DNA of 64,000 bases from Reichenbachiella sp. 5M10 (GCF_002742335.1 NZ_MDGR01000007.1:434001-498000), one strand, 5' to 3'. Positions 35,374 through 46,081 are shown, counted from the first letter of the stretch. Notes: generated from the sequence alone by a model not told the origin. Numbers and translations: made by a program.

Positions 35374-36708
35374 ATGGAAGCATATCATTTTATATATCTA
35401 TTCACAGGGTTGGTTTTGGGCGGAGTGATTGCTTGGTTTTTTGCCAAGTCAAAGTTTCAGTCCGAAGAAAACAACGAGGAGCAATTTAGACTCAAAGAAC
35501 TTGAATACCAGCTCAATTCTGAGAAGGAGCGCTCCGTTATGCTGGGTAAAGATATCACTTCCATCAACGATGAGTTGCGCGCTGAGCGCGAAAAGGCCAT
35601 GCAACTCAACAATCAACACGCGCGCCTCGAAGCAGACTATAAGAACCTTCAAGAAGCACTCAAGACTCAAAAGGATGAACTGAATCAAATACGAGAGAAG
35701 TTTTCGGCAGAGTTTAAGAATTTGGCCAATGAAATATTCGAAGAAAAGAGCAAGAAATTTACAGATCAGAACAAACTTCAAGTGGGTGAGCTCCTGAAGC
35801 CGCTGGGAGACAAGATCGTAGAGTTTGAGCGAAAGGTAGAGCAGACCAACAAAGAAAGTATAGAGCGCAATTCGGCACTCAAAGAGCAAATCTCAGGATT
35901 CAAAGAACTGAACCAGAAGATCACCAAAGAAGCAGAAAACTTAGTCAAAGCTCTCAAAGGAGATACCAAAGCACAAGGAAATTGGGGAGAGTTTATCTTG
36001 GAGAGTATTTTGGAAAAATCTGGCTTGGAAAAAGGAAGAGAATACTTTATTCAGCAGTCTCTCAAGGACGAAGAAGGCAACCGCTATCAACCTGATGTGG
36101 TAGTCAACTTGCCAGATAGCAAGAGCGTGATTGTAGATTCTAAGGTGTCATTGATCGCCTATGAGCGATTCGTCAATACGGATGATAAGGCTGAGAGAGA
36201 TTCTCATGTCAAAGCACATCTACTGTCGATGAGAGCCCACATCAAGGGGCTTAGTGAAAAGAATTATCAAAACCTCTATGGAGTCGAGGGGCTTGATTTC
36301 GTGTTGCTATTTGTACCAGTGGAGCCGGCTTTCTCTGTGGCAGTGCAATACGACCCAGAGTTGTTTAACGATGCATACGCCAAGAATATAGTAATCGTCA
36401 GTCCGGCGACCTTGATCGCTACGTTGCGCACGATTGCCAGTATTTGGAAACAAGAATACCAGAATCGAAATGCCATCGAAATTGCCCGTCAAGGAGGTGC
36501 GTTATACGACAAGTTTGTAGCGTTTGTGGAAGACGTCAAAGGAATAGGACGTCAGATTGATTTGACGCAAAAAGTCTACAAGGAGTCAGCCAAAAAACTT
36601 TACGAAGGAACAGGTAACTTGGTCAGTCGTGCAGAGAAAATGAAAAAATTAGGAGCCAAGGCTACTAAAAATATGGATCAAAAATTAATAGAAAGGTCCG
36701 AAGAATAA
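35374..36708 (+). CDS. rmuC: DNA recombination protein RmuC homologue
   Basis: A 444-residue protein with an N-terminal transmembrane helix (FIYLFTGLVLGGVIAWFFA), a long coiled coil (about residues 30-200) and the RmuC nuclease-like domain (GNWGEFILESILEKSGLEKGREYF, then QPDVVVNLPDSKSVIVDSKVSLIAYERF, FVPVEPAF). RmuC proteins limit recombination between inverted repeats. The catalytic-type DSK motif is present. A standalone housekeeping gene. Confidence 0.94.
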   Translation: MEAYHFIYLFTGLVLGGVIAWFFAKSKFQSEENNEEQFRLKELEYQLNSEKERSVMLGKDITSINDELRAEREKAMQLNNQHARLEADYKNLQEALKTQKDELNQIREKFSAEFKNLANEIFEEKSKKFTDQNKLQVGELLKPLGDKIVEFERKVEQTNKESIERNSALKEQISGFKELNQKITKEAENLVKALKGDTKAQGNWGEFILESILEKSGLEKGREYFIQQSLKDEEGNRYQPDVVVNLPDSKSVIVDSKVSLIAYERFVNTDDKAERDSHVKAHLLSMRAHIKGLSEKNYQNLYGVEGLDFVLLFVPVEPAFSVAVQYDPELFNDAYAKNIVIVSPATLIATLRTIASIWKQEYQNRNAIEIARQGGALYDKFVAFVEDVKGIGRQIDLTQKVYKESAKKLYEGTGNLVSRAEKMKKLGAKATKNMDQKLIERSEE

Positions 36709-36771
36709 AGCTATAATATTTAGATAAAACTAAAATAATTAGCATTTTTGAATCTAGAATTCAGATATGCT

Positions 36772-37836
36772 ATGCTAGATCAAAATCACGGAAGAGGGGC
36801 TCAGAGCAACCCGACCAGTCAGTTCTTGAAACAAGAAGTGGAGGGTGATTTAGAGTTTTATGAGCACCTGCATCTGAGTGGAGAGACACTGAGACAGAAG
36901 ACTTCTTTTCAGAAGGTGTCGCCTAAATCCATTGTCAATAAAGTAGAGAGCCCGGATTTACCCTTTGGTTATTCGATGAACCCATACCAAGGCTGTGAGC
37001 ATGGCTGCATATATTGCTATGCTCGTACCACGCATGAATATTGGGGATACAGTGCAGGACGTGATTTTGAGAGTAAAATCTTGGTCAAGAGCAACGCGGC
37101 GACCCTGCTTCGCAAAAAATTTGACAGCAAGAATTGGTCAGGTGAGCCTATCCTGCTGTCTGGAAATACAGATTGCTATCAACCTATCGAGCGCAAATTG
37201 GAGATCACAAGGAGTATCTTGCAGGTGTGCCGTGAGTACCGCAACCCCGTCGGCATCATCACCAAAAATGCCATGGTGCTACGTGATTTGGATATCCTCT
37301 CAGAGATGGCAGAGATGAATTTAGTACACGTGGTGCTGTCTATCACTTCGCTCAATGAAAAACTGAGAGAAAAACTAGAGCCTCGTACCTCTACCTCTGG
37401 TCTTCGTTTCAATGCCGTCCGGCGCTTGTCTGAGAGTGGTGTACCTGTCTCCGTGATGATGGCCCCTGTGATCCCAGCGATCAACAGTACTGAGATTATG
37501 AAGATCGCCGAAAAGGCAGCTGAAAATGGTGCGGTGATGCTCAATCATACTATTGTCAGACTCAATGGAGTCATTGGGCAGCTTTTCGAAGAGTGGCTGG
37601 AGGAGCATTTTCCAGAGCGCAAAGAAAAGGTCCTCCATCAAATCAAGGAACTTCATGGAGGAGATCTCAGTGATAGTCGCTTCAAGGTACGTATGCGTGG
37701 GGAGGGAGAATATGCTGACCAAATATCCAAGATGTTTGTACTGGCACGAAAGAAATATGGACTGAACCGAGAGCGTAGTGCTTTAGATAGCTCACTTTTT
37801 CGTCGTGCGAAAGAGGGGCAGTTGAGTTTGTTTTAA
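36772..37836 (+). CDS. SplB-like radical SAM protein (PA0069/Rv2578c family)
   Basis: A 354-residue radical SAM enzyme. The iron-sulfur cluster motif is GCEHGCIYCYAR (CxxxCxxC) within the family-typical context PFGYSMNPYQGCEHGCIYCYART. Other signatures are LSGNTDCYQPIERKLEITR and the C-terminal MNPYQ-type partner FRRAKEGQLSLF. I start at ATG 36772 rather than the in-frame TTG at 36748. The family is named after spore photoproduct lyase similarity, but its substrate is not known. Confidence 0.9.
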   Translation: MLDQNHGRGAQSNPTSQFLKQEVEGDLEFYEHLHLSGETLRQKTSFQKVSPKSIVNKVESPDLPFGYSMNPYQGCEHGCIYCYARTTHEYWGYSAGRDFESKILVKSNAATLLRKKFDSKNWSGEPILLSGNTDCYQPIERKLEITRSILQVCREYRNPVGIITKNAMVLRDLDILSEMAEMNLVHVVLSITSLNEKLREKLEPRTSTSGLRFNAVRRLSESGVPVSVMMAPVIPAINSTEIMKIAEKAAENGAVMLNHTIVRLNGVIGQLFEEWLEEHFPERKEKVLHQIKELHGGDLSDSRFKVRMRGEGEYADQISKMFVLARKKYGLNRERSALDSSLFRRAKEGQLSLF

Positions 37837-37877
37837 TACAGCATTGTCCTTATGATTTTTTACCTTTCTACAAAAGA

Positions 37878-38636
37878 ATGAAAGGTATGAAAAATCAAAC
37901 AACAATATTGTGGGCTATTTTTATGTGCTGTGGGTTGGGGCTCAAGGCACAGGGTCAGGTCATTCGATTGACTACAGAGACTACAGAGGTTACCGTCACG
38001 CCTATCAGGCATGCGACCATGCAGATCACATATGGCGAGGTAGTCATGGTGACGGACCCTCATGACATGGAGGGAGTAGACGACTTGCAAGCACCCACTC
38101 TCGTGTTGATTACGGATATACACGGTGATCACTTGGATATTGAGGCTTTGCGTGCTTTGGGAGCACAGGGCACCACTATAGTAGCACCTCAAGCAGTCGC
38201 TGATAAGTTGAGTGCCGAGTTTGGACAAGTCATCGTGCTGGCCAATGGAGATACTCAGCTCGTGCAAGGAGTAGCGATTGAGGCGGTTCCGATGTACAAT
38301 TTGCCAGAGGATGAATCCTCTCGACATCCCAAAGGGAGAGGCAATGGGTATGTTTTGACCATGGGGGGTAAGCGGATTTATATCTCAGGGGATACAGAGG
38401 ATATTGAGGAGATGCGAGCTTTGTCCAGTATTGATTTGGCTTTTGTTTGCATGAACCTGCCCTATACCATGGATGTGGACGCTGCGGCTGATGCGGTACT
38501 GGCATTCAAGCCCAAAGTAGTAGTACCCTATCACTATAGAGGCAAAGGAGGGTTGAGTGATGTCGATCGGTTCAAGTCCATCGTTGGTGCAGGGAGTGAT
38601 CAAGTAGAGGTAGTCTTGCTCAACTGGTACCCTTGA
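37878..38636 (+). CDS. Secreted MBL-fold metal-dependent hydrolase
   Basis: A 252-residue metallo-beta-lactamase-fold protein with an N-terminal signal sequence (LWAIFMCCGLGLKAQG). Metal ligands appear in TDIHGDHLD (the HxHxDH variant DIHGDH) and in the later ISGDTED and PYHYRG segments. This resembles the UlaG-like hydrolase group. Substrate unknown. It is convergent with the VF530 gene. Confidence 0.85.
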   Translation: MKGMKNQTTILWAIFMCCGLGLKAQGQVIRLTTETTEVTVTPIRHATMQITYGEVVMVTDPHDMEGVDDLQAPTLVLITDIHGDHLDIEALRALGAQGTTIVAPQAVADKLSAEFGQVIVLANGDTQLVQGVAIEAVPMYNLPEDESSRHPKGRGNGYVLTMGGKRIYISGDTEDIEEMRALSSIDLAFVCMNLPYTMDVDAAADAVLAFKPKVVVPYHYRGKGGLSDVDRFKSIVGAGSDQVEVVLLNWYP

Positions 38637-38687
38637 CGAGTTATGGGTCCTAATTGAAGGGAAAAGGAGGGGAGGTAGAGTGATTTG

Positions 38688-38972
38688 CTAGTTTTTCTTG
38701 GAGATACGGTTGCTCACATGGTTGACTTTCTTTTGGAGTGACCTGAGGTAGAGGTGCTCGACTTTTTCTCGTGCCCATGGGGTACGTCTGAGAAATTTCA
38801 AGCTCGATTTGATCGTCTGATTATTGTTGAAGCAGTTGATACGGATGTGTTTACCGAGTTCTTCCCAACCGTAGAGGTCTACCAAATAATCGAGCATGTC
38901 TGCCAGTTTTACCCCATGCAAAGGATTGTTGATCTGGTCGCCTGGCACTTCTTTTTTCTGATCTGATGACAT
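38688..38972 (-). CDS. VF530-family (DUF2132) small DNA-binding-like protein
   Basis: The ATG at 38972 gives 94 residues; a TTG start at 39005 would add 11. The core [28 protein letters not shown] and [26 protein letters not shown] is highly characteristic of the VF530 family, whose founding member has a helical fold resembling nucleic-acid-binding proteins. Cytoplasmic, function not established. The lysine-rich C-terminal tail ([18 protein letters not shown]) is consistent with nucleic-acid contact. Confidence 0.88.
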   Translation of the reverse strand: MSSDQKKEVPGDQINNPLHGVKLADMLDYLVDLYGWEELGKHIRINCFNNNQTIKSSLKFLRRTPWAREKVEHLYLRSLQKKVNHVSNRISKKN

Positions 38973-39130
38973 GTGTGTTTGCTGAAAATTGTCTTTGCTC
39001 TGCAAGATAAGGCCTGGAAGGGGAGATTTCTCCCAATTGGGAAATATAAGGAGTAAGAATGGTTTATTTACCTGTCCTTGTCGTGGGAGGCATGGGTTAA
39101 ATTGCCTTTCAAAAGGCGAAAAAGTTAATA

Positions 39131-40114
39131 ATGAAAGTAAGAAAATTAGGGAAGACAGGATTCGAAATTACAGAAGTGGCACTTGGTACTTGGCAAGTAG
39201 GTGGACAATGGGGTTCTGGTTTTGATCACCGTTTGGCGCAAAATATTTTGGCACAAGCCATCGAGGGTGGGGTCAATTTTATCGATACGGCCGATGTCTA
39301 TGAGGATGGGGAGAGTGAAATCGCTGTAGGTCGTGCCATCAAGAATGCAGGAAAGAGAATCTACGTCGCGACCAAGTGTGGTCGACAAATCAGTCCACAT
39401 CTCAATGAAGGGTATACACCCAAAGTGCTTCGTAGCTATGTCGAGGATTCACTGCGGCGGTTGTCGTTGGACTGCATAGATTTGATTCAGTTGCATTGCC
39501 CACCGACACAGGTGTTTTATCGGTCAGAGATTTTTGAAGAATTTGACAAACTCAAAGATGAAGGCAAAATTCTGCATCTAGGTGTGAGCGTAGAGAAGGT
39601 TGAAGAAGCGATCAAGGCCATCGAATTTGAAAATGTAAGTACAGTACAGATCATTTACAATATGTTTCGTCAGAGGCCTCAGGAGTTGTTTTTCGAGCAA
39701 GCTGCCAAACGTGAGGTGGGAGTGATAGTTCGTGTCCCTCTTGCGAGTGGGTTGCTGACGGGCAAGTTCAATATGGAGAGTCAATTTGGCCCACAGGATC
39801 ATCGTCAGTTTAATCGAGAAGGAGCCATGTTTGATAGGGGGGAAACCTTTGCGGGCATTCCCTTCGAGGCAGGATTGGATGCAGTGGAGGATCTCAAAGC
39901 CATATTTGGAGAGGATGGATTGGTGCCTGCTGCATTGAAATGGATTTTGCGCAGACCTGAAGTGAGCTGTGTGATACCTGGAGCCTCCAAAAAGGAGCAG
40001 TTGGAATCCAATCTTCAAGCTGCTGCTACTCCTGATTTGACTGTTGCACAACTGGAAGCTGTGCAACAGATCTATGAAGAACAAATCAAGGCTTATGTGC
40101 ATCAAACCTGGTGA
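39131..40114 (+). CDS. Aldo/keto reductase
   Basis: A 327-residue NADPH-dependent oxidoreductase of the TIM-barrel aldo/keto reductase family, YdjG/YhdN-like. The catalytic tetrad can be placed: Asp and Tyr in [13 protein letters not shown], Lys in YVATKCGR, His in LIQLHCPP. The cofactor-binding C-terminal part has [17 protein letters not shown]. Cytoplasmic, substrate not predictable; some family members act on sugars, but no neighbour supports this. Confidence 0.92.
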   Translation: MKVRKLGKTGFEITEVALGTWQVGGQWGSGFDHRLAQNILAQAIEGGVNFIDTADVYEDGESEIAVGRAIKNAGKRIYVATKCGRQISPHLNEGYTPKVLRSYVEDSLRRLSLDCIDLIQLHCPPTQVFYRSEIFEEFDKLKDEGKILHLGVSVEKVEEAIKAIEFENVSTVQIIYNMFRQRPQELFFEQAAKREVGVIVRVPLASGLLTGKFNMESQFGPQDHRQFNREGAMFDRGETFAGIPFEAGLDAVEDLKAIFGEDGLVPAALKWILRRPEVSCVIPGASKKEQLESNLQAAATPDLTVAQLEAVQQIYEEQIKAYVHQTW

Positions 40115-40149
40115 CAGTCTATGACCAGGCTCAAGGTGTTGATTAGGAG

Positions 40150-41085
40150 CTAGAAGAAAAGTGAGGTAGAAAAGAGGAAGCCGACTACACCTACGTGCCG
40201 GTTGTCTTTTTCGATGGGGGTCCGTCCGTAGTAGGTGGAGAGTGAGACGAAAAAGGCATCGGATCCAGCGTAGGCTAGTTTTACGTAGGCATTGGCGGTG
40301 ATGTCTCCTTGAGTAGAGAATGTGTTGACCTGTGTATTGACAGTGCCCCCTAGTACCAACGAGACGGGGATTTGTATCAATTCGCCAAAGTAAAAATCCG
40401 TATTACCTCCTACAAAATATTGCCATTTGGATTGGCCTCTATCGAGCGTCTCGCCGTAGGCCATTTTTGCATCAGAGTTGAAGGCTAACCAATGGCTCAG
40501 TGCATAAGAAAAGGATAAACCACCTCCACTCAGAAGTGACGTAGTTTTTTGTGTGACGCTGGGGTTAGGTTTGTCATTGATGATGTCGTTGATGTAGGAG
40601 GATACATCGACGAGGCTCGCTTGGGTATTGGTGAGAGAGTAGTACATCGACAATCTGTGGCGATCACTGCTAGACACCTTGAATTTGACCCCGGTTTCTG
40701 TAGTGACGATGGTGTTGATTCCTTGTGTGAGGATGGATTGGACTCCTGCACCGATCCGTGCAGAATAGTCTACCCGAAAGAAGAAGCCTGCCCAATCTTT
40801 GATGCGCTGAGAATAGTTCATACTCAGTCCGACATAGACCAAGGAGTTGTTGAGGTTGAGGAGAGCACTGTCACCGAGTTGGACTGACTCTGTGGTGAAG
40901 CTGGAAGAAGTGGCAAGCCCCATGTTGAAGTCCAAGTTGGTACGAATAAAGGGGGAACGCATAGTCTCCAGCGTGTTCACGACGTGTGCGTTGAGGTATG
41001 GAACTTTCTTGGGACTTAGTTCTTGTCCGACGAGCGGATGGATACTTGTCAGTACCAAGCAGATATAGATCATGTTTTTTATCAT
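40150..41085 (-). CDS. Outer-membrane beta-barrel-like protein (third of a trio)
   Basis: A 311-residue protein with a signal peptide (IYICLVLTSIHPLVGQ) and a mature part of alternating-residue strands (LVYVGLSMNYSQRI, FFFRVDYSARIGAGV, GGGLSFSYALSHWLAFN), ending in the aromatic GFLFSTSLFF. This is consistent with an outer-membrane barrel. Its ATG overlaps the stop of the gene before it (ATGA), so the two are co-translated. No specific family recognised. Confidence 0.75.
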   Translation of the reverse strand: MIKNMIYICLVLTSIHPLVGQELSPKKVPYLNAHVVNTLETMRSPFIRTNLDFNMGLATSSSFTTESVQLGDSALLNLNNSLVYVGLSMNYSQRIKDWAGFFFRVDYSARIGAGVQSILTQGINTIVTTETGVKFKVSSSDRHRLSMYYSLTNTQASLVDVSSYINDIINDKPNPSVTQKTTSLLSGGGLSFSYALSHWLAFNSDAKMAYGETLDRGQSKWQYFVGGNTDFYFGELIQIPVSLVLGGTVNTQVNTFSTQGDITANAYVKLAYAGSDAFFVSLSTYYGRTPIEKDNRHVGVVGFLFSTSLFF

Positions 41086-41768
41086 TGCTCGCTATTGAAA
41101 GGGATAACCCACGTGAATCGCGTTTCAGCAGTGGAGGTCTTGAGTCGTGGTAGCTCGTCTTGTAGGGCAGATGTGGTGGATTCGGCCAGGTTGATGACGC
41201 CTTGGCTATAGACTAGGTCAAGGGTAAAGAATTGCTTCTTGATGTGAAACTTGTACCCTAGACTGACAGAAGCGGATAGGTTGAAATTTCGAATGTAATG
41301 GACAAGGCTTTGGCTTTGATTGGTTTGTAGATTGCGACCATTGGAGTGTACCAAATAGTCGTAGATCAAGCCTACACTGTATTGCCAGTTGCCGTTGTCA
41401 CTGATGATTTTGAAGTAGACTGGTAAGGAGAGGTAGTGAAGTTTGACCTCTGTCGTTTTGATGAATTTATCGCTGTTTTCATCTTCTGGGTCGTAATTTT
41501 TGTTCTCGGTCAATACGGTACCTTCTATTTTTTTGTAAGCTAGTTGGGCGTTGAGGAGGACATCTTCTTTGAGACCGTACTCATACATGAGACCTGCTTG
41601 GTATGTGTGATGGATGTTGAAACGGACTTCGTCCGCACTGTTGGCTTGATCCCCAGCGAATTTGCTGGACACACTGCCTGCGAATACCCCCCAGTTCGAA
41701 GAGTGTTGGGCGTAGGGAGAAAGAAACATTGAGTATAGCAAGGACAGGGTAAGGACGAATCTTTTCAT
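41082..41768 (-). CDS. Outer-membrane beta-barrel-like protein (second of a trio)
   Basis: A 228-residue protein with a signal peptide (RFVLTLSLLYSMFLSPYAQ) and strands typical of the PorT/OMP_b-brl_2 kind (YQAGLMYEYGLKEDVLLNAQLAYKK, LHYLSLPVYFKI, YSVGLIYDYLV). It follows the first trio gene after 7 nt. Probably an outer-membrane protein of unknown role. Confidence 0.77.
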   Translation of the reverse strand: MKRFVLTLSLLYSMFLSPYAQHSSNWGVFAGSVSSKFAGDQANSADEVRFNIHHTYQAGLMYEYGLKEDVLLNAQLAYKKIEGTVLTENKNYDPEDENSDKFIKTTEVKLHYLSLPVYFKIISDNGNWQYSVGLIYDYLVHSNGRNLQTNQSQSLVHYIRNFNLSASVSLGYKFHIKKQFFTLDLVYSQGVINLAESTTSALQDELPRLKTSTAETRFTWVIPFNSEQ

Positions 41769-41775
41769 GGGGGAG

Positions 41776-42444
41776 CTATAGTCGTATTGGGATAGTCAAT
41801 TGTACTTTGGTCGTCCATACATTATCATTGCCCTCTCGGTTGCCCCAAGTGGAGATATTGTCCAAATAGTCTGTTAGGGTGTTGAGAAAACCAGTCTGTA
41901 TCCCTATTCCATAGTCGTTGTTGAGGGTATATATGAACCCGAGTTGTGTAGGTAGCATGATGCTGATGTTTCGGTAGTCTTCTCCAAGCGCTCGAGTGTT
42001 GGATTGACTGGCTAGGTCGTTTGAGTCGTCATCCTTGGGAACGTACCGGATGATGCCAATGCCTTGTGCTAGATAGAGTTTGAACCGATCTCGTTGGATC
42101 AGGTTGAGCTGAGCCTCGTAGTGCAAACTAAAGTAGTTTGTGCGAAAGGATTCGTTGGGTGTGGCAGGAACAGTAGTGCTGCCCTCGAACAGATAGTCTA
42201 GTTCATTGCCGCGCAAGGAGGAAATGTTTAGAATGAGGTTGCTGTTGAACCGTTTTTGATTGTTGAGTTTGAGCCCCAAGGTGAGGAGTATCTGTCCACT
42301 AGCATAGCTTGATCCCAAATCCCCCTTGTAGTGAGAGGATCCCAGTCCAAACATGAATGCTTTGGTTTTTGGTTCATCTTGGGCTTGTAGCCCGTGTATG
42401 AGTAAAAAACTGAGCAGTAGGAGATATGTGAGTTTGTATTTCAA
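41776..42444 (-). CDS. Outer-membrane beta-barrel-like protein (first of a trio)
   Basis: A 222-residue protein with signal peptide (YLLLLSFLLIHGLQAQ) and predicted barrel strands (AFMFGLGSSHYKGDLGSSYASGQILLTLGLKL, YFSLHYEAQLNLI, QLGFIYTLNNDYGIGIQTGF). The frame begins with TTG (MKYKLTYLL) and no ATG is available, so translation probably starts at TTG 42444. It lies downstream of accC and its terminator, and is read in the same direction as the two following genes. Confidence 0.75.
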   Translation of the reverse strand: MKYKLTYLLLLSFLLIHGLQAQDEPKTKAFMFGLGSSHYKGDLGSSYASGQILLTLGLKLNNQKRFNSNLILNISSLRGNELDYLFEGSTTVPATPNESFRTNYFSLHYEAQLNLIQRDRFKLYLAQGIGIIRYVPKDDDSNDLASQSNTRALGEDYRNISIMLPTQLGFIYTLNNDYGIGIQTGFLNTLTDYLDNISTWGNREGNDNVWTTKVQLTIPIRL

Positions 42445-42447
42445 AGC

Positions 42448-42481
42448 AAAAAAATAACCGAGTACGGAAGATACTCGGTTA
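42448..42481 (-). terminator. Terminator of the accB-accC transcript
   Basis: On the minus strand TAACCGAGTA (42481-42472) pairs perfectly with TACTCGGTTA (42464-42455) around a 7-nt loop, followed by TTTTTTT. It separates accC from the outer-membrane trio. Confidence 0.92.
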
Positions 42482-42512
42482 CGAATTAAATATTGTAAAT
42501 CGACAATTCCAA

Positions 42513-43862
42513 TTACAAATCGCTCATGTCAAAAGTCTCCATAAAGGACGTGTTGAATTGACCCGACTTGAATATTTCGTCCTCCATCAACTTGATGTGG
42601 AAAGGAATCGTAGTTTTGACTCCTTCAATGACGAATTCTTCCAAGGCTCGCTTCATTCTCACCAGTGCCTCTTCTCTAGACTGTGCAGAGATGATCAATT
42701 TGGCGATCATGGAGTCATAGTTGGGAGGGATCGTATAGCCAGCATACACATGGCTGTCTACGCGTACACCGTGTCCGCCCGGTAGGTGGAGGTTGGTGAT
42801 TTTGCCTGGAGATGGTCTGAAGTCCTTTGCTGGATCCTCTGCATTGATACGACATTCGATGGCGTGCAACTGCGGGAAGTAGTTCTTTCCAGAAATCGGA
42901 ATGCCAGCGGCTACTTTGATTTGTTCTTTGATCAAGTCAAAGTCTGTGACTTCTTCTGTGATGGGGTGCTCTACTTGGATACGAGTATTCATTTCCATGA
43001 AATAGAAATCACCGTGTTTGTCCAAGAGGAATTCTACTGTACCAGCGCCTTCGTATTTGATAGCCTCAGCACCTGCGATGGCTGCTGCACCCATTTTTTC
43101 TCTGAGTTCTTGAGTCATGACGGTAGCAGGGCATGGCGTCTCCTCGGCCAATTTCTGGTGTCTACGCTGTACCGAACAGTCTCTCTCGGAGAGGTGACAG
43201 GCTTTGCCGTTGCTGTCTCCGATGATTTGGATTTCTACGTGACGAGGCTCCTCGACAAATTTCTCCAAGTACATGCCATCGTTACCGAAAGCTGCTTTTG
43301 ATTCTGTTCGTGCATCATCCCATGCCTTCTGAAATCCGCTTTCATCTTTGATGACGCGCATACCTCGTCCACCACCTCCAGCTGTTGCTTTGATGATGAC
43401 AGGGTATTTGATTTGCTTGGCGATTTCCTTTCCTTGTTCGACGGATTCTAGGAGTCCCTCTGATCCTGGGATCGTCGGTACGCCGGCTTTTTTCATCGTT
43501 TCTTTGGCGGTTGCTTTGTCTCCCATTTGGTTGATCATTCTCGAACTCGCACCGATGAATTTGATGTTGTACTCTTCACACACTCTAGAGAATTCGGCAT
43601 TTTCCGAAAGGAAACCGTATCCAGGGTGGATGGCATCAGCATTGGTAATTTCCGCAGCTGATACGATTTTTTTGATATCCAGGTAAGATTGTGCACTGAT
43701 TGGGGGGCCGATACATACTGCTTCGTCGGCGAAGCGTACGTGTAGACTTTCGGCATCTGCAGTCGAATAAACCGCGACTGTTTTGATCCCCATTTCTTTA
43801 CAAGTCCTGATGACTCTCAGAGCAATTTCTCCCCTGTTTGCAATTAATATTTTCTTAAACAC
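42513..43862 (-). CDS. accC: Acetyl-CoA carboxylase, biotin carboxylase subunit AccC
   Basis: A 449-residue ATP-grasp enzyme that carboxylates biotin on AccB, the first step of fatty-acid synthesis. The N-terminus [27 protein letters not shown]-binding [29 protein letters not shown], and [18 protein letters not shown] are textbook AccC. It follows accB by 27 nt and ends the fabH-efp-accB-accC operon. Confidence 0.98.
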   Translation of the reverse strand: MFKKILIANRGEIALRVIRTCKEMGIKTVAVYSTADAESLHVRFADEAVCIGPPISAQSYLDIKKIVSAAEITNADAIHPGYGFLSENAEFSRVCEEYNIKFIGASSRMINQMGDKATAKETMKKAGVPTIPGSEGLLESVEQGKEIAKQIKYPVIIKATAGGGGRGMRVIKDESGFQKAWDDARTESKAAFGNDGMYLEKFVEEPRHVEIQIIGDSNGKACHLSERDCSVQRRHQKLAEETPCPATVMTQELREKMGAAAIAGAEAIKYEGAGTVEFLLDKHGDFYFMEMNTRIQVEHPITEEVTDFDLIKEQIKVAAGIPISGKNYFPQLHAIECRINAEDPAKDFRPSPGKITNLHLPGGHGVRVDSHVYAGYTIPPNYDSMIAKLIISAQSREEALVRMKRALEEFVIEGVKTTIPFHIKLMEDEIFKSGQFNTSFMETFDMSDL

Positions 43863-43889
43863 TATTGAGGTATTTAATTGAAGGAAAAA

Positions 43890-44372
43890 TTATGATGGAT
43901 CTACCAAGAACAAAGGTTGATCGTATTCGACAGGTTGAGCATTTTCAACCAATACTTTGACGATGGTGCCAGATACTTCTGATTCGATCTCGTTGAATAG
44001 CTTCATAGCTTCTACGATACATACTGGGGCACCTACTTCTACTTTGTCCCCGATACTTACAAATTCTGGAGACTCAGGGTTCGCTGATCTGTAGAATGTA
44101 CCGATCATCGGAGACTTGATCTCGATGTAATTGTTGGCAGCAGGTGCTGGTGCAGCTGCGGCAGCAGGAGCCGGAGTAGATACAGGTGCAGGAGCTGCTA
44201 CGGGAGCGGGAGCCGCTACAGGAGCAGGAGCGGCAGCTATTGTTTTTTCAATAATCTGTGCCTCGTTGCTTCTTTTTACCTTTATCTTAAATTCTTCGGT
44301 TTCAATGTTTACTTCTTCCAAACCTGAATTCGATAGGAAGTCGATCAAATCTCTAATTTCTTTAACCTTCAT
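43890..44372 (-). CDS. accB: Biotin carboxyl carrier protein AccB
   Basis: A 160-residue carrier of acetyl-CoA carboxylase. The N-terminal part [21 protein letters not shown] is followed by a long Ala/Pro linker (about residues 45-80, built of repeated APAPVA units). The C-terminal biotinyl domain holds the acceptor Lys in VEAMKLFNE. The Ala/Pro linker is encoded by repetitive GC-richer DNA on the minus strand at about 44130-44240. Confidence 0.98.
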   Translation of the reverse strand: MKVKEIRDLIDFLSNSGLEEVNIETEEFKIKVKRSNEAQIIEKTIAAAPAPVAAPAPVAAPAPVSTPAPAAAAAPAPAANNYIEIKSPMIGTFYRSANPESPEFVSIGDKVEVGAPVCIVEAMKLFNEIESEVSGTIVKVLVENAQPVEYDQPLFLVDPS

Positions 44373-44488
44373 TTGATTGATGTTTAATTATTTGATTCCC
44401 ATGAGCTGCTGCTGTTGGGTATTTTTACAAATTTACTAGAATCATGCAATTTTACATTGCCTATATATCACAACAAAAGAGTAAGGAA

Positions 44489-45055
44489 TTACTTCTTTAC
44501 TCTTTCTACGTAAGCGCCTGTTTTACTTTCTATTTTCAATAAATCACCTTCATTGACAAATAGCGGTACTTGAATCTCTGCTCCAGTCTCCAAGGTTGCT
44601 GGTTTGCTGGCATTGGTTGCAGTGTCTCCTTTGAGGCCTGGTTCTGTGTAGGTGACCTCCAGCTGGATGTGCTGGGGCAGTTCACAGCCCAAGATCAATT
44701 CTTCTTCTGCATGAAAAATCATAGTCACTGGATCGCCATCTTTCAAGAATTGTGGTGCATCGATCAAACTCTCTTCGATAGATACTTGCTCGTAGCTTTC
44801 GGTATCCATAAAATTGTAGCCCATGTCATCCTTGTATAGAAACTGGTAGTCTCTGCGCTCAATTCTAGCAGTGTTGACTTTGTGTCCAGAGGTGAAGGTG
44901 TTGTCGAGTACCTTTCCCGTTTTGACGTTTTTCAATTTGGTTCTGACAAATGCAGGGCCTTTGCCAGGTTTGACATGCTGAAAATCAATGATGAAGTACA
45001 ATCCATGATTGTATTCAATGCACATTCCATTTTTAAAATCTGCGGTACTAGCCAT
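44489..45055 (-). CDS. efp: Elongation factor P
   Basis: A 188-residue translation factor that relieves ribosome stalling at polyproline stretches. It has the standard three beta-barrel order: the domain I loop [18 protein letters not shown] with the conserved Lys region, then [10 protein letters not shown] in domain II and the C-terminal [24 protein letters not shown]. It sits between fabH and accB in the usual Bacteroidota order. Confidence 0.98.
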   Translation of the reverse strand: MASTADFKNGMCIEYNHGLYFIIDFQHVKPGKGPAFVRTKLKNVKTGKVLDNTFTSGHKVNTARIERRDYQFLYKDDMGYNFMDTESYEQVSIEESLIDAPQFLKDGDPVTMIFHAEEELILGCELPQHIQLEVTYTEPGLKGDTATNASKPATLETGAEIQVPLFVNEGDLLKIESKTGAYVERVKK

Positions 45056-45082
45056 TCTGAATTCGAATTTTAATGTTTTTAG

Positions 45083-46081
45083 TTACTCTGAGTCGTAGGC
45101 CCATTTCAAATAAAGTGAGCCCCAAGTGAAGCCTCCTCCAAAGGCAGCTAAGATAACATTGTCACCTTTTTTGAGCTGTTTTTCATAGTCCCATAGACAA
45201 AGAGGCAAGGTGCCGGCAGTCGTGTTGCCGTATTTTTCGATATTGATCATGACTTTGTCATCTTCAATACCCATTCTTCTAGCTGTCGCATCGATGATGC
45301 GTTTGTTCGCCTGATGAGGGACGAGCCAAGCTACGTCATCTCCTGTCAGGTTGTTTTTTTCCATGATTTCTGCCGATACGTCCGCCATATTTGTCACTGC
45401 AAACTTAAATACTGTAGCCCCTTCTTGGAAGGCATAGTGTTTTTTGGCAGTGACACTTTCGATAGTGGCCGGCATGCGACTGCCCCCACCAGGCATTCCG
45501 AGGTAGTTGGCGCCTGATCCATCTGTTTTGAGGATAGCATCGACGATACCATTTTCATCTTGACTTGGCTCGAGGAGTACAGCCCCACCTCCATCACCAA
45601 AGATGATGCAAGTTGTGCGGTCTTCGTAGTTGATGATCGAGGACATCTTGTCTGCACCGATCACGATGACTTTCTTGTAGGTACCTGACTCGATGAATTG
45701 TGCACCAGTAGATAGGCCATACAAAAAACCCGAGCAAGCGGCCGACATGTCAAAACTAAACGAATTGGTAGCGCCGATTTGGTCCGCTACGATGTTGGCG
45801 GTCGCTGGGAAAGGCATGTCGGGAGTGACCGTCGCACAGATGATGAGGTCTATGTCTTTGGGGTCTGTTCCTGTTTTTTCGAGGAGGCCTTTGCAGGACT
45901 CGATTCCGATGACAGAGGTGCCTTGCCCTTCACCTTTTAGTATTCTTCTTTCTTTGATCCCAGTACGGGTAGTGATCCATTCGTCGCTGGTCTCTACCAT
46001 GGTTTCTAACTCTGCATTGGTCAATACATACTCTGGCACATAGCCATGTACGCCTGTTATTGCAGCTCTTATCTTACTCAT
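45083..46081 (-). CDS. fabH: 3-oxoacyl-ACP synthase III FabH
   Basis: A 332-residue condensing enzyme starting fatty-acid synthesis from acetyl-CoA and malonyl-ACP. The catalytic triad is visible: Cys in [14 protein letters not shown], His in [11 protein letters not shown], and Asn in [11 protein letters not shown]. The oxyanion-hole and dimer motifs ([15 protein letters not shown]) are also present. It starts the fabH-efp-accB-accC set; a hairpin separates it from rpmF, suggesting its own promoter. Confidence 0.97.
   Translation of the reverse strand: MSKIRAAITGVHGYVPEYVLTNAELETMVETSDEWITTRTGIKERRILKGEGQGTSVIGIESCKGLLEKTGTDPKDIDLIICATVTPDMPFPATANIVADQIGATNSFSFDMSAACSGFLYGLSTGAQFIESGTYKKVIVIGADKMSSIINYEDRTTCIIFGDGGGAVLLEPSQDENGIVDAILKTDGSGANYLGMPGGGSRMPATIESVTAKKHYAFQEGATVFKFAVTNMADVSAEIMEKNNLTGDDVAWLVPHQANKRIIDATARRMGIEDDKVMINIEKYGNTTAGTLPLCLWDYEKQLKKGDNVILAAFGGGFTWGSLYLKWAYDSE

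Noticed and set aside
44130-44240. Repetitive GC-richer stretch
   Set aside because: Explained by the Ala/Pro linker of AccB; not a mobile or regulatory repeat.
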